Shown: positions 34,863 to 44,487, counted from the stretch's first letter. The stretch: DNA of 64,000 nt from SAR202 cluster bacterium (GCA_016872285.1 VGZZ01000003.1:1-64000), one strand, 5' to 3'. Numbers and translations: made by a program. Notes: generated by a model not told the origin, from the letters alone.

Positions 34863-35681
34863 CTAGGTGCCGATTCGTGGGCCGGGAGTGCAGGCGGTCC
34901 GCAGCGTCTCCAGCACCGACAGTATCGCCAGGTAACTGGTGCGGGGGTTGGTGACATGGGGCTTGTTCTCCAATCGGAACCGCAGCACACCGAAGTCACC
35001 CTTGGCGTACACCTCATGGACGTTGCCCGGCGCTTTAGGGTCCGCCACTATCTTGACCTTTGTCCTCTCCGGCCCTAGGCCCGCCAGGCTGAGCGTCACC
35101 CCTACGTTGACGTTGGCCGGAAAGAGCTTGATAGCCTCTAGAGCGTTTCCGTCGAATATCACCGTAGGCCGGCTTATCTCCTTCCCCTCCCATTCTTTGA
35201 ATCCAGCCGCCCCCTGAAGGCTTCGAGGCGTCTTGGTAGTGGTCAGGCTGACCTCTTGCAGCAAGCCGCGGCAGGCGCGGATAGCATCGATGCCGCCCAG
35301 GGCGCCCGTAGGCACCAACATGCGCCGGTTGGTCCTAGCTGCAACACTAGCCAGTCGATTGAAAAACGCGGTGTCGGCCAGCGCGCCGGAGCTAATCATC
35401 AGCAGGTCCTTGCCTCCGGACAGCACGGCCTCGGCGTGGGCTTTGGCCGCCGCGGGCGATGCGCACTCCAGCACCATGTCCATGTTTTTAACCGCCATGA
35501 ACTTGGCGAAGTCGGTGAAATACGGGATGCCGCCAGCGAGCTGCTTTGCCAGCCCTGAGGCACGGGCCTCGTCCTGATCGAAGAGGGCCACCAGCTTCGC
35601 GTCACCCGTCTTGGCCGCGCGGATGGCTGTGGCGATCTCCGTGCCGATAGCGCCGCAGCCGATTAGTCCAACGTTTGTCAT
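34863..35681 (-). CDS. Probable L-aspartate dehydrogenase (NadX-like)
   Basis: A 272-residue NAD(P)-dependent dehydrogenase with an N-terminal Rossmann motif VGLIGCGAIGTEIATAI and the aspartate-dehydrogenase-type C-terminal half: VPTGALGGIDAIRACRG, LFPANVNVGVTLSLAGLGP, and NKPHVTNPRTSYLAILS, which carries the catalytic histidine. NadX makes iminoaspartate for NAD synthesis or deaminates aspartate. No nadA/nadC beside it, so a catabolic role cannot be excluded. Confidence 0.88.
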   Translation of the reverse strand: MTNVGLIGCGAIGTEIATAIRAAKTGDAKLVALFDQDEARASGLAKQLAGGIPYFTDFAKFMAVKNMDMVLECASPAAAKAHAEAVLSGGKDLLMISSGALADTAFFNRLASVAARTNRRMLVPTGALGGIDAIRACRGLLQEVSLTTTKTPRSLQGAAGFKEWEGKEISRPTVIFDGNALEAIKLFPANVNVGVTLSLAGLGPERTKVKIVADPKAPGNVHEVYAKGDFGVLRFRLENKPHVTNPRTSYLAILSVLETLRTACTPGPRIGT

Positions 35682-35727
35682 GGCAGTCTCCTTAAAACCA
35701 GGGGATTATAGCAGGGCGTCGGAGAAA

Positions 35728-38001
35728 TCAGCCACACAGCGTCTCCAACAGCTCCACCGCCACGGCTTTGTCCAGGGGCTTGTTATTGTTGCCGCATTTG
35801 GGTGACTGGATGCACGATGGGCACCCACCCTCGCAGACACACTCCGACACCGCCTGCAGCGTTGCCCGCCATAGCTCATTCACATCATGGTAGCCACGCT
35901 CCGACATGCCGATGCCGCCCGGATGGCCGTCGTAGATGAAGATTTGCGGGCGGCCCGTGTCGGGATGCATGGCCGTGGACACGCCGCCGATGTCGTTGCG
36001 GTCGCACATGGCGAAGAGGGGAAGGAGGCCGATGGCGGCATGCTCGGCGGCGTGGAGGCCGCCGGGGAGGTCCAGCTTGTTTTGGGCGCAGCGCTGCACC
36101 AGCGACTCCGGTATGTCAAACCACAGGGCAACGGTCTTGAAATCGCTGGGCGGCAGGTCCAAGGGCTCGTCCCCCAGGTCCTCTTCCGACAGCTGCGCCT
36201 TCTTCTTATACCCCACGACGTGGTTGGAGACCTCCACCTCGCCCAGATACACGCCGACGCCTCCAGCGGTCTTGGACTCCCACTGTCGCGTGATTCGGAT
36301 GTCGGTTATGTCCTTGGCCTGGGTGTAATAGGGCACTTCGCGGCGGTTGGCGTGGGCCACCCGGGCCTTCCCGTCAAGCCGGGTGATCAGATAAGGCTCG
36401 CCCAAGTGCAGGTAAACGGCCCCGGGGTATAGCTGGTGGAACACTGCCCCTTCTTCCACCGTCTCGATGACCGTGCCCGACGCCTCCTCCACCACCAGGT
36501 AATTTTGCCTCGACGCCGACCGTAGGTTCAGCCCTTCCGCCGGGTACCCCACCGACGGCGTCGCGAACCATCGCTGCCCGCTGCGCCGGAGGAGACCTTG
36601 TCCCTCAAGCTCCCTCGTCCTGTCCCATAAGCTGTCTCCAAATATAGCCTCGTCAGAGGCGTCCAGGGGCCATTCGTAGGCCGCGCATAGAATATGCGGC
36701 GACATGATATGCGGGTTCTGTGGGGCGACCAGGGCTTTTTCGATGGGCTTGCCGAAAAAGGCCTCGGAGTGGCGCATGAGGTACTGGTCCAGGGGGTTGT
36801 CCTGGGCCACCAGCACCGACAAAGATTCCTTCCCTCGCCTTCCGCTGCGGCCTGCCTGCTGCCACGTGCTGGCGATGGTGCCGGGATAGCCAGTAATGAT
36901 GGTGGCGTCCACTTGCCCCACGTCTATCCCTAACTCCAAGGCGTTGGTGGCGGCCACACCCAAAAGCTCGCCAGTGAACAGCCCTTTTTCAATGGCGCGG
37001 CGTTCCTCCGGCATGTACCCCGCCCGGTAGGGACTGATCTGCTTTGCTAGGTCTTTGTCTTCCGTCGCCAACTGGTCGCGGCTGTACTTGTACACAAGCT
37101 CGGCCATGCGACGGGTCTTCACAAAAGTTATCGTCCTGGTGCGATGCTTAACGAGTTCGGTAAAGAGGCCGCTGGCCTCGATATTGGTGCTGCGCCGCGT
37201 GCCCTTTCTCAAATCGATGACCGGCGGGTTCCAAAAAGCGAACCGCTTGCCCCCCGATGGCGAGCCGTCTTCATCTACCACAGTAAAGGATAGCCCCGTC
37301 AGACGCTCGGCCAGCTCACCCGCATTGCCGATGGTCGCGGAGCAGAGGATGAACTGCGGGCTGGCGCCGTACCTGCGGCATACCCGCCGCAGCCGCCGCA
37401 GCACGTTGGCGACGTGGGAGCCGAAGACGCCTCGATACACATGGGCCTCGTCCACCACTACATACCGCAGACCTCGAAAAAACGCAGACCACGATTGGTG
37501 GTTGGGCAGGATGCCGAAGTGGAGCATGTCGGGGTTGGTGAGCAGCACGTGGATGCCGCGCCGCAGGGCCGAGCGCTCGCTGGAGGGGGTGTCGCCGTCA
37601 AAGATTGCGGCGTTGACTTTGAAGCCTCTGGACAGTTCTTGGAAGCCCTTTAGCTGGTCCTGAGTCAGCGCCTTCGTCGGATAAATATACAGGGCGCGGC
37701 TGCGACGCTCCGACAGCGCCTTTTCCAACACCGGGAGGTGGTAGCAGAGGCTCTTGCCGCTGGCCGCTGGCGTAGAAACGATGACGTTCTCGCCCCGACG
37801 CACGGCTTCGATGGCCTGGGCCTGGTGGCTGTACAGAGGCCACCGCCCCATCTCCTCCAACCGGCGCTGCAAGTGGGCGTTAACGGAATCGGAAGGCTGA
37901 GCGTGGCGGGGAGGCCTGGGCGGCAGGTGCGCCACGTGGACTATCTGGCCTTTATAGGCCGGCGACGCCTGGAGGGACTTAAGGAAGTCGACGGGGTTCA
38001 T
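35728..38001 (-). CDS. DEAD/DEAH-box helicase with DUF1998 domain, MrfA-like
   Basis: A 757-residue ATP-dependent helicase. Motifs: SHQAQAIEAVRRGENVIVSTPAASGKSLCYHLP (Q motif and Walker A), VDEAHVYRG (DEAH-box type), SATIGN, and in the second RecA domain TFVKTRRMAEL, ATNALELGIDVGQVDATIITGYPG, QAGRSGRRG. The C-terminal DUF1998 region ends with CVCEGGCPSCIQSPKCGNNN, four zinc-binding cysteines as in the mitomycin repair factor MrfA of Bacillus. The exonuclease partner MrfB is not adjacent; next to it is DUF503. Likely DNA repair of crosslinks or adducts. Confidence 0.92.
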   Translation of the reverse strand: MNPVDFLKSLQASPAYKGQIVHVAHLPPRPPRHAQPSDSVNAHLQRRLEEMGRWPLYSHQAQAIEAVRRGENVIVSTPAASGKSLCYHLPVLEKALSERRSRALYIYPTKALTQDQLKGFQELSRGFKVNAAIFDGDTPSSERSALRRGIHVLLTNPDMLHFGILPNHQSWSAFFRGLRYVVVDEAHVYRGVFGSHVANVLRRLRRVCRRYGASPQFILCSATIGNAGELAERLTGLSFTVVDEDGSPSGGKRFAFWNPPVIDLRKGTRRSTNIEASGLFTELVKHRTRTITFVKTRRMAELVYKYSRDQLATEDKDLAKQISPYRAGYMPEERRAIEKGLFTGELLGVAATNALELGIDVGQVDATIITGYPGTIASTWQQAGRSGRRGKESLSVLVAQDNPLDQYLMRHSEAFFGKPIEKALVAPQNPHIMSPHILCAAYEWPLDASDEAIFGDSLWDRTRELEGQGLLRRSGQRWFATPSVGYPAEGLNLRSASRQNYLVVEEASGTVIETVEEGAVFHQLYPGAVYLHLGEPYLITRLDGKARVAHANRREVPYYTQAKDITDIRITRQWESKTAGGVGVYLGEVEVSNHVVGYKKKAQLSEEDLGDEPLDLPPSDFKTVALWFDIPESLVQRCAQNKLDLPGGLHAAEHAAIGLLPLFAMCDRNDIGGVSTAMHPDTGRPQIFIYDGHPGGIGMSERGYHDVNELWRATLQAVSECVCEGGCPSCIQSPKCGNNNKPLDKAVAVELLETLCG

Positions 38002-38008
38002 GAGTAGA

Positions 38009-38302
38009 CTAAAAGGCGGTCAAAAACTCGGTCTCGTAATCCAGCAGTTCGGCCTCGCCGCGCGCCTCGCTGAGAAAGGACACCACTTTTGAAATAACCT
38101 CGTTGGCGTGGCGGCCGTCGTTGCTGACGCAGGAGATGCCGAGAGTCAGCCTCTGCCACAGGTCGTTGTCCTCCACCTCGGCGATGGCGACGTTGAATTT
38201 GGCGCTGACGCGGCCGATTAACGACTGGGCTATCTGACGCTTCTCCTTAAGGCTGCGCGCACCGTGCAGCATGAAAGTTATCCGGCAGAGGCCAACGTGC
38301 AA
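38009..38302 (-). CDS. DUF503 family protein (YlxP-like)
   Basis: A 97-residue protein of the DUF503 family, by HVGLCRITFMLHGARSLKEKRQIAQSLIGRVSAKFNVAIAEVEDNDLWQRLTLGISCVSNDG. The family is seen near rbfA/infB and has no settled function. I place the start at TTG 38302 (GGAG upstream), giving the family length; the frame is open to 38389. Seven bases before the helicase start, so probably co-transcribed. Confidence 0.85.
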   Translation of the reverse strand: MHVGLCRITFMLHGARSLKEKRQIAQSLIGRVSAKFNVAIAEVEDNDLWQRLTLGISCVSNDGRHANEVISKVVSFLSEARGEAELLDYETEFLTAF

Positions 38303-38400
38303 GATGACTCCAAGAGGGCAGATTGTATGTTCGAGTATAACAAAAGGCCTGCCACGGTCTCCCGAGGAAGTGTATACTGCCCTGGACATTCGGGGGCGAC

Positions 38401-39381
38401 GTGAACGTATTATTTCAGCGGGGCGTATATCTTCCTGAGCCAGACCTGTGGCTGGATTCCACCCTTCGCCGCGCTAGCGCCTTCATCTCCCACGCCCACG
38501 CCGACCATGTCGGCCCCCACTCCCGGCCCATCCTCTCCCAGGCCACCGGCGTGCTGCTGCAAGACCGGCTCCGCCGCGCCGACCCCTGTGTTATGCACTA
38601 CGGCGAGCCCCTGGACACGCCCGGCTACACCCTGACCCTTTACCCCGCGGGCCATTGCCTCGGCTCCGCCCAGGTCCTAATCGAGTCCAAGGCTGACGGC
38701 CATCGCACCCTCTACACCGGCGACTTCAAGGCCCAGCCCAACCCCACCGCTCAGCCCTTGCAGCCCGTCCAGTGCGACACACTAATTATGGAATGCACAT
38801 TCGGCCAGCCTGTATATCGCTTCCCGCCGCAGCATGATGTCCTTGAACTCCTTTTCCAGACCCTAAAGGAATGGCTGGAAAAGGGCTATGCGCCGGTAAT
38901 CCTGGCCTACAAGACCGGCAAGGCCCAAGAACTGCTTTACCAGCTGCTCGCCAAGGGTTTTTCGGTGGCGATGGAGGAGTCCGCCTATACTGTCACCCGT
39001 CGATATGAAGAGGCGGGCATACAGTTCCCCGGCGCTTATAGCGCTTTCGACGGCGCTTTGAGAGACGGCGAGGTAGCTATATCTCCACCGGGTAGGAAAA
39101 GCCGTGAAGCGTTGCAGGGCGTCAAGCGCAAGGGGTTCCTGGCCCTGTCCGGTTGGGCGGTGCACCCTCGCGGCGGCTACCAGCTTAACGCCGACGTGAC
39201 CCTGCCATACAGCGATCACGCCGACTTCGACGACCTGGTCGATTATGTTAAGGCCAGCGGCGCCAGGAAAGTTTATACTGTCAGCGGCTTCGAGGACTTA
39301 GCAGTACATTTGAGGAGCCTGGGTTTCCAGGCGGAGCATTTAACCAACGGGCACAAGAATACGCAGCTAACACTCCTCTAA
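38401..39381 (+). CDS. MBL-fold exonuclease-like protein (RNA-processing family)
   Basis: A 326-residue metallo-beta-lactamase/beta-CASP-like hydrolase. The metal motif is SHAHADHVG near residue 30, with HCLGSAQVLIE, LYTGDFKAQ (metal Asp) and the terminal DHADFDDLV. The pattern resembles the exonuclease family of archaeal/bacterial mRNA 3'-end processing or ligase-associated DNA exonucleases. No ligase neighbour. GTG 38401 follows GGGGGCGAC. Divergent from DUF503; both -10-like TATACT boxes at 38373-38378 (plus) and 38334-38339 (minus) lie in the gap. Confidence 0.87.
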   Translation: MNVLFQRGVYLPEPDLWLDSTLRRASAFISHAHADHVGPHSRPILSQATGVLLQDRLRRADPCVMHYGEPLDTPGYTLTLYPAGHCLGSAQVLIESKADGHRTLYTGDFKAQPNPTAQPLQPVQCDTLIMECTFGQPVYRFPPQHDVLELLFQTLKEWLEKGYAPVILAYKTGKAQELLYQLLAKGFSVAMEESAYTVTRRYEEAGIQFPGAYSAFDGALRDGEVAISPPGRKSREALQGVKRKGFLALSGWAVHPRGGYQLNADVTLPYSDHADFDDLVDYVKASGARKVYTVSGFEDLAVHLRSLGFQAEHLTNGHKNTQLTLL

Positions 39382-39390
39382 GGAGGCTCT

Positions 39391-39705
39391 ATGATTAGAC
39401 TTACCGTCCTCTATCCCAACCTCAAGGGCTCGCGGTTCGACTGGGACTACTATGTCAACGTCCACACGCCCCTAGCCAAGAAGCGGTTCGGCAAGTGTGT
39501 TATCAAATGGGAGATAGACCGTGCCATTGAAGGCGAGCATAAGGGCGAGCCTGCCCCGTGGCAGGTGTCGTGCTATATCACCTTTACGTCGCGGGAGGAC
39601 TACTACAAGGTCATCGACAAGTATGGCGATGAGCTGAAGGGCGACTTTCCTAACTACACCAACGTCTATCCCCAGTTCCTTATCAGCCAGGTTGAGGTTA
39701 CATAG
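39391..39705 (+). CDS. EthD family protein
   Basis: A 104-residue ferredoxin-like-fold protein of the EthD family, recognised by VLYPNLKGSRFDWDYYVNVHTPLAKKRFGKCVIKWEI and the TFTSREDYYKVIDKYGDELKGDFPNYTNVYPQF C-terminal half. The family includes subunits implicated in ether degradation (EthD) and small alpha/beta barrels. AAGGAGG upstream. Nine bases separate it from the MBL gene and nine from the SMP-30 gene, so one transcript is likely. Confidence 0.85.
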   Translation: MIRLTVLYPNLKGSRFDWDYYVNVHTPLAKKRFGKCVIKWEIDRAIEGEHKGEPAPWQVSCYITFTSREDYYKVIDKYGDELKGDFPNYTNVYPQFLISQVEVT

Positions 39706-39714
39706 AGGTGCGTC

Positions 39715-40566
39715 ATGGCGAAGAATCTTTCAGAGCTTGTACCTGACCTAAAACCCGAACGAGTAGCCACGGGCTTCAAATTCACTGAAGGGCCGGTGTG
39801 GCATCCGGACGGCTACCTTCTCTTCAGTGACATACCCGCTGCCGTCATCTATCAATGGCGGCCAGGCCGGGGGGCTACGCCCTACGTCCGCCACAGCCGC
39901 CAGTCCAACGGCCTGACCCTGGACCGCCAGGGCCGCCTGATGGCCTGCGAACACGAAGGCCGCCAGGTGTCCCGTCAGGCTAGTGACGGCTCGATGCAGT
40001 CCGTAGTCTCGCAGTACAACGGCAAGCGCTTCAACAGCCCCAACGACATCGTCGTCCATTCCAGCGGCGCCATCTACTTCACCGACCCTCCCTACGGTAT
40101 ACAGCCCGAGCAGCAGGAGCAGCCTTATTACGGTGTTTATCGAATCAATACCGACGGCTCGATAACGCTGCTGGTGTCGGACTTCGTCAGGCCCAACGGG
40201 CTGGCGTTCTCACCGGACGAGTCGGTCCTCTACATTGACGACACGCGGCGCCGCAAGACCTGGGCCTTCGACCTGCGAAGGGACGGCTGGCTCTCCAACG
40301 GGCGCGTCTTCGTCGACATGAACGTTCCAGCTAGCGGCAATCCTGACGGAATGAAGGTGGACACCGAGGGCAACGTGTATATTACCGGCGGGGGCGGCAT
40401 ATGGGTGCTGACAGCCGAAGGCCGGCACCTGGGCACCATTCCCGTGCCCGAGCAGCCCGCCAACCTGGCCTTCGGGGATGCCGACGCTCGCACCCTGTAC
40501 ATTACGGCGCAGACGTCCGTTTACAAGCTTAGGGTGAACGTGCCCGGTGTAAGGCCTTACGGGTAG
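39715..40566 (+). CDS. SMP-30/gluconolactonase-like beta-propeller protein
   Basis: A 283-residue six-bladed beta-propeller of the SMP-30/gluconolactonase/LRE family. Diagnostic patterns: EGPVWHPDGYLLFSDIPAAVIYQW, RHSRQSNGLTLDRQGRLMACEHEGRQVSR, GKRFNSPNDIVVHSSGAIYFTDPPYGI, NGLAFSPDESVLYIDDT, and NPDGMKVDTEGNVYITG. Metal-binding residues (Glu near residue 21, Asn in SPNDI, Asp in NPDGM) are present. It probably hydrolyses a sugar or aldonic lactone. The end overlaps the convergent transporter by 38 bases. Confidence 0.92.
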   Translation: MAKNLSELVPDLKPERVATGFKFTEGPVWHPDGYLLFSDIPAAVIYQWRPGRGATPYVRHSRQSNGLTLDRQGRLMACEHEGRQVSRQASDGSMQSVVSQYNGKRFNSPNDIVVHSSGAIYFTDPPYGIQPEQQEQPYYGVYRINTDGSITLLVSDFVRPNGLAFSPDESVLYIDDTRRRKTWAFDLRRDGWLSNGRVFVDMNVPASGNPDGMKVDTEGNVYITGGGGIWVLTAEGRHLGTIPVPEQPANLAFGDADARTLYITAQTSVYKLRVNVPGVRPYG

Positions 40567-42058
40567 ACGAAGCCGGCTTAGGCTTGAGCCTGGCGGGGTT
40601 GTCCACGGCCCTGGGCAGAAGCAGCGCGATAAGGGCGCCGGCGATAAGCACTACCATGACTACGATAGCCGCGTTGGATAGAGCGTTGGCAAAGGCCTCA
40701 GCCTGCACCGGGTCGGCGGGACCGAAGGCTTGCACCCTTTTGTAGTCCGCCCCTGGCGCAGTCTCCTCCAGGTTTGAGCGCAGTGAGTTTAAGAACACGG
40801 ACGAAACCAGCGCCACGCCTAGCACCGCCGACACGTTCTGCATCATGTTCACCATGCCGGAGGCTACCCCCGCCTTGTTCTCGCCCAGGGAGTTCAGCAC
40901 CACCGCCGTCGTCGTCACAAAGGCGGCGGAGCCACCAAAACTCGCCAGCAGAAGGCTGGGCAGCAGCGTTCTATAATTAGATGTAGCGTCAAAATGCAGC
41001 CACAGGAAGGCCGCGGTCCCAGCCAGGCCCATTCCCAGCAGCATGGGTATACGAGGGCCAATCCTGTCCGCTACCTTTCCCCAAAAAGGCGTAGCCAGTA
41101 CCACGGTCACGCCCGCCGGAAGGAATAAAAGCCCCGCCTCAAGGGCACTTTTGTGCAGGAAGGTCTGGATGAATATGGTACTCATCAGGATAACCGGTAT
41201 GAAGGCAAAACCAGCGGCGAACCTCACGGCGGAGGCCACAGCAAAGGCCCGGTTCTTGAAAAAGCTGGGGTCGATAATATGAAAGGGCACTAGGATTTGC
41301 GCCATCACAAAAAGCGCCAGCAGGACAGCCGCCGCGGAGAAGAGGCCTAGTGTGTTGGCTGACGTCCAGCCGTAAGCGTTGCCGCCGATGATTGCCAGAG
41401 TGAGCAAAAGCACAGAACCGGCGCTGAGGGTAACGCCTAAAAAGTCTATTCTGCGGTCGGTTGTCAGGTCCCTGGAATCCCTGACCATGAGGTAAGTGAT
41501 CAGCATGGAAAAGAGGACAATTCCCAGACTTAGAAAGAATATGGCCCTCCAGGTGAAAGCGCTGGTGAAAGCGCCGCTGACTACCGGCCCAATGGCTAGC
41601 CCCAAGGCCCCTATCCCGCCCCAGACCCCTATAGCCAACCCTAGGTCTTTTCGCAAAAACGCCACGGCGAGGACGGAAAGGGAGCCGGGCATCATCATGG
41701 CGCTGCCCGTGCCTTGCACCACCCTTGCCGATTGCAACACATAAACATTAGGTGCCAGGGCGGCCAGCAGGGAGCCGGAGGCGAATATAGTGGAGCCTAT
41801 CAACAGCACCCGCTTTCGGCCGTAAAGGTCGCAAAGCTTGCCGCCAACTACCACCAGGGCGGCGAAGGTCAGCGTGTAAGCGTTCAGCACCCAGCTTCCT
41901 TCCACCAGCGTTACTCGAAAGTCGCGCTGAATGGTAGGCAGCGCCAGGTTCACTATGGTGGCGTCCATAGCGACCAGAAACGCGGCTAGACAACTGGCCA
42001 GCAGCACCAGCCAGGGCCTTAATTCTTTTCCTGGCTCTACAGCTATGGGACTCTGCAC
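40529..42058 (-). CDS. MFS transporter, DHA2 family (EmrB/QacA-like)
   Basis: A 509-residue proton-driven exporter. Fourteen membrane segments are expected for DHA2. Motifs: LVAMDATIVNLALPTIQRDF (motif D1), CDLYGRKRVLLIGS (motif A), ARVVQGTGSAMMMPGSLSVLAVAF (motif C), IGPVVSGAFTSAFTWRAIFFLS. Starts at GTG 42058. Probable role: export of drugs or metabolites. No adjacent regulator. Confidence 0.93.
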   Translation of the reverse strand: MQSPIAVEPGKELRPWLVLLASCLAAFLVAMDATIVNLALPTIQRDFRVTLVEGSWVLNAYTLTFAALVVVGGKLCDLYGRKRVLLIGSTIFASGSLLAALAPNVYVLQSARVVQGTGSAMMMPGSLSVLAVAFLRKDLGLAIGVWGGIGALGLAIGPVVSGAFTSAFTWRAIFFLSLGIVLFSMLITYLMVRDSRDLTTDRRIDFLGVTLSAGSVLLLTLAIIGGNAYGWTSANTLGLFSAAAVLLALFVMAQILVPFHIIDPSFFKNRAFAVASAVRFAAGFAFIPVILMSTIFIQTFLHKSALEAGLLFLPAGVTVVLATPFWGKVADRIGPRIPMLLGMGLAGTAAFLWLHFDATSNYRTLLPSLLLASFGGSAAFVTTTAVVLNSLGENKAGVASGMVNMMQNVSAVLGVALVSSVFLNSLRSNLEETAPGADYKRVQAFGPADPVQAEAFANALSNAAIVVMVVLIAGALIALLLPRAVDNPARLKPKPASSTRKALHRARSP

Positions 42059-42185
42059 TGGCTAGGCAAACCTCTGTTTTTTGCCTGAAATCACTGGCGC
42101 AGCAGTATATATTACGCTACCTCGCCAGTCAGTTACACTATTTCATATCCTTTGCTCGTTGTGTAGGCATACCCTGGCTGATACC

Positions 42186-42875
42186 ATGTGTTCCATGGAA
42201 AAAATCCGCCGTCAGGGCAAAGGGCTGCTATACGTATCAATGCTGCCCGAAGACTACGATCCGGACCGGTCTTATCCACTGGTTGTCCTGCTCCACGGAT
42301 TCGGTTCCAACATGCACGACCTGGCTTCCCTGGCGCCCGCCCTGGACGGCAAAGACTTCGCTTACGTCTGCCCCAACGCTCCTTTGAGCATACCCCTGGG
42401 GCCCAATATGAAAGGCTTCGCATGGGCGCCTTTGCCTGGAGAACGGACTGAAGAACACCTCAAAGCCGCTGAAAAATTAATAGCTGAGTTTTTGGACGAG
42501 GCCTCAAAAGAATACAAGACACCGAAGGGAAAAATCCTTCTGGGCGGGTTCTCTCAAGGCGGCATGATGACCTTCAGGGTGGGGTTGTCCGCGCCTGATA
42601 AGCTGGCGGGCCTGTTTTCCCTCAGCGGCTTCATTGACAACCCTGATGCCGTGAAGGCCAGCCTTCCATCACAGCGAGACCAGCCCATCTTCATCGCTCA
42701 CGGCACGGAGGATACCGTCATACCGGTGGGCGGCGCCAGAAAGTCGGCAGCCTTCCTGAGAGAACAAGGTTACAACCCTGAATATCACGAATATGTTATG
42801 GCTCACCAGGTCACGCCGCAGGTCATCGATGATCTGCGGGTATGGATGCATCGAACGCTGCAGCCCTCGGGTTGA
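42186..42875 (+). CDS. Alpha/beta hydrolase, phospholipase/carboxylesterase family
   Basis: A 229-residue esterase. Elements: VVLLHGFGSNMHDLASLAP (oxyanion region), YVCPNAPLSIPLG, nucleophile serine in GGFSQGGMMTFRVG, aspartate in FIAHGTEDTVIPV, and a histidine in VMAHQVTP. Start ATG 42186 is preferred over the frame to 42081, whose extra residues show no family similarity. Confidence 0.88.
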   Translation: MCSMEKIRRQGKGLLYVSMLPEDYDPDRSYPLVVLLHGFGSNMHDLASLAPALDGKDFAYVCPNAPLSIPLGPNMKGFAWAPLPGERTEEHLKAAEKLIAEFLDEASKEYKTPKGKILLGGFSQGGMMTFRVGLSAPDKLAGLFSLSGFIDNPDAVKASLPSQRDQPIFIAHGTEDTVIPVGGARKSAAFLREQGYNPEYHEYVMAHQVTPQVIDDLRVWMHRTLQPSG

Positions 42876-42976
42876 GTCATTGTGACTTGCATACAAGCAC
42901 TCCTTGACTGCAAAATCTGGTTTAACGCCCCGTCGTATAAGTAGAATCCGCGGCTACATTTAAGCAGGACGGCTTT

Positions 42977-44434
42977 TTGAGACAAGAGCGACAGGCCTCT
43001 ACCGCCAGCATGACCTGCACCTACTGCGGCGCCCTGGACCAGCGCGTCGGCGCCAAGTGCCAGGGCTGCGACCGCTTTCTAGTCTATGTCCCCGAATGGG
43101 CAAAGCCCCACGAGCGGCACGGGGTCTTTGGACGCTACGGCTTCATTTTCATGACGCATCGCAAGTGGATGCTCATAGCGCTATTTCTTGTTCTGGGCGG
43201 CGCCTTCATATGGCACAACTATCACATAGTCCCCAATCCTATAACCCTGATATTCAAAAACCCCAGCACAGGCCTTACGTCTCTATCCGATACCGGACAA
43301 TGGAACCTCCAGGGCGGGACCCTTGAGCGCACGCGTTACGTGGCCTCCGCCAATGCTCAGCCCCAAGGACGCCTTCTTTGGTCTACCGATTCCGGCGTTC
43401 TCACCGGCATATCCCAGCCGGCGGTGTCCGACGGCGTAATATACGTAGGAAGCGACTTCAAGTTCCTCGCCTTCGACGCCGCCGACGGGCGGGTGAGGTG
43501 GCAGCGGGACATGGGCGGTCTTGTCAACTCGTCGCCGGCGGTGGCGGACGACTTTGTGTACTTCGGATCTACCGACTCCAACGTCTGGGCCTTAAACCGG
43601 CACACGGGGGAGGTGAAATGGGCCTATACCACGGGCAACTACATTTCCAGCTCCCCGTTGGCGCATAACGGCTTCCTTTTCATTGGCTCCGGCGACCATC
43701 ATATGTACGCCCTGGACGCCGCCACCGGCGATAAGCTGTGGGCCTTTGAGACCGGCGGCGAAGTGCACACGCCTCCGGCGCTCCACAACGGAGTCCTTTA
43801 TTTCACCTCTTCCGACGCCAGCCTTCACTCCGTTAACTACCGGACCGGCCAGGCGCGCATGAACTACCGGACCCGCGCGCTCAATCCCTTCGAGCCGCCC
43901 GTAGTCGCCAACGGCTTGGTGTACATGAACTCGGACAGGGGAATACTAGTGTCCAAGGCTGGCATTCGCGAAATTCCGGGCCGCTTCGCCTTTGAGCGGT
44001 GGTGGCGAATCCTTTACGTCCGCGGCTTCACCACCTTTGAGCCTCCATCGCAGCAGGGTTTCAAGTGGCGATTCCAGGTTGGCGACTTCAACAACCAGAT
44101 TTATTTCTCCTCATCGCCGGCGGTGACGCCGGACGCTCTTTACGTTGGCGACTCCGTGGGCGTCTTCCACGCCCGCAAAGCCAAAGACGCGACGGCGGAA
44201 GATGCCGTCCTCTGGGATTTCCAGACTCAGGGCAGAATTATGGCCGCGCCGCTGGTGGCGCAGGACACCGTTTATTTCGGCACTGAGGCCGGGCTCCTGC
44301 ACGCGCTGGACCGGCACACCGGCCGGGAGCTGTGGAACCTGGATTTGAAGTCGCCTATCTTGCTTTCGCCCGCCTTTGCTGACGGCAAACTCTTTGTGCG
44401 CACTGCCGATGGCCGTTTTAACGCCATTGGCTAA
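42977..44434 (+). CDS. Membrane-anchored PQQ-like beta-propeller protein with N-terminal zinc ribbon
   Basis: A 485-residue protein with three parts: an N-terminal Cys4 zinc ribbon (CTYCGALDQRVGAKCQGC, about residues 14-31), one membrane segment (WMLIALFLVLGGAFIW, about 66-81), and a PQQ-binding-like/WD-type beta-propeller (repeats such as GVIYVGSDFKFLAFDAADGRVRW, FVYFGSTDSNVWALNRHTGEVKW, FLFIGSGDHHMYALDAATGDKLW). The zinc ribbon would be cytosolic and the propeller outside the membrane. TTG 42977 has AGGA 8 bases upstream; ATG 43010 is a weaker alternative. Confidence 0.85.
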   Translation: MRQERQASTASMTCTYCGALDQRVGAKCQGCDRFLVYVPEWAKPHERHGVFGRYGFIFMTHRKWMLIALFLVLGGAFIWHNYHIVPNPITLIFKNPSTGLTSLSDTGQWNLQGGTLERTRYVASANAQPQGRLLWSTDSGVLTGISQPAVSDGVIYVGSDFKFLAFDAADGRVRWQRDMGGLVNSSPAVADDFVYFGSTDSNVWALNRHTGEVKWAYTTGNYISSSPLAHNGFLFIGSGDHHMYALDAATGDKLWAFETGGEVHTPPALHNGVLYFTSSDASLHSVNYRTGQARMNYRTRALNPFEPPVVANGLVYMNSDRGILVSKAGIREIPGRFAFERWWRILYVRGFTTFEPPSQQGFKWRFQVGDFNNQIYFSSSPAVTPDALYVGDSVGVFHARKAKDATAEDAVLWDFQTQGRIMAAPLVAQDTVYFGTEAGLLHALDRHTGRELWNLDLKSPILLSPAFADGKLFVRTADGRFNAIG

Positions 44435-44439
44435 AACAG

Positions 44440-44469
44440 AACGGCCCCTGAACTCTCAAGGGCCGTTTT
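44440..44469 (+). terminator. Rho-independent terminator
   Basis: AACGGCCC (44440-44447) and GGGCCGTT (44460-44467) form an 8-base stem with a 12-base loop, then TTT. Also A-rich on the opposite side, so it may serve the convergent DsrE unit too. Confidence 0.8.
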
Positions 44470-44487
44470 ACAATCTATCTGCTTGGG

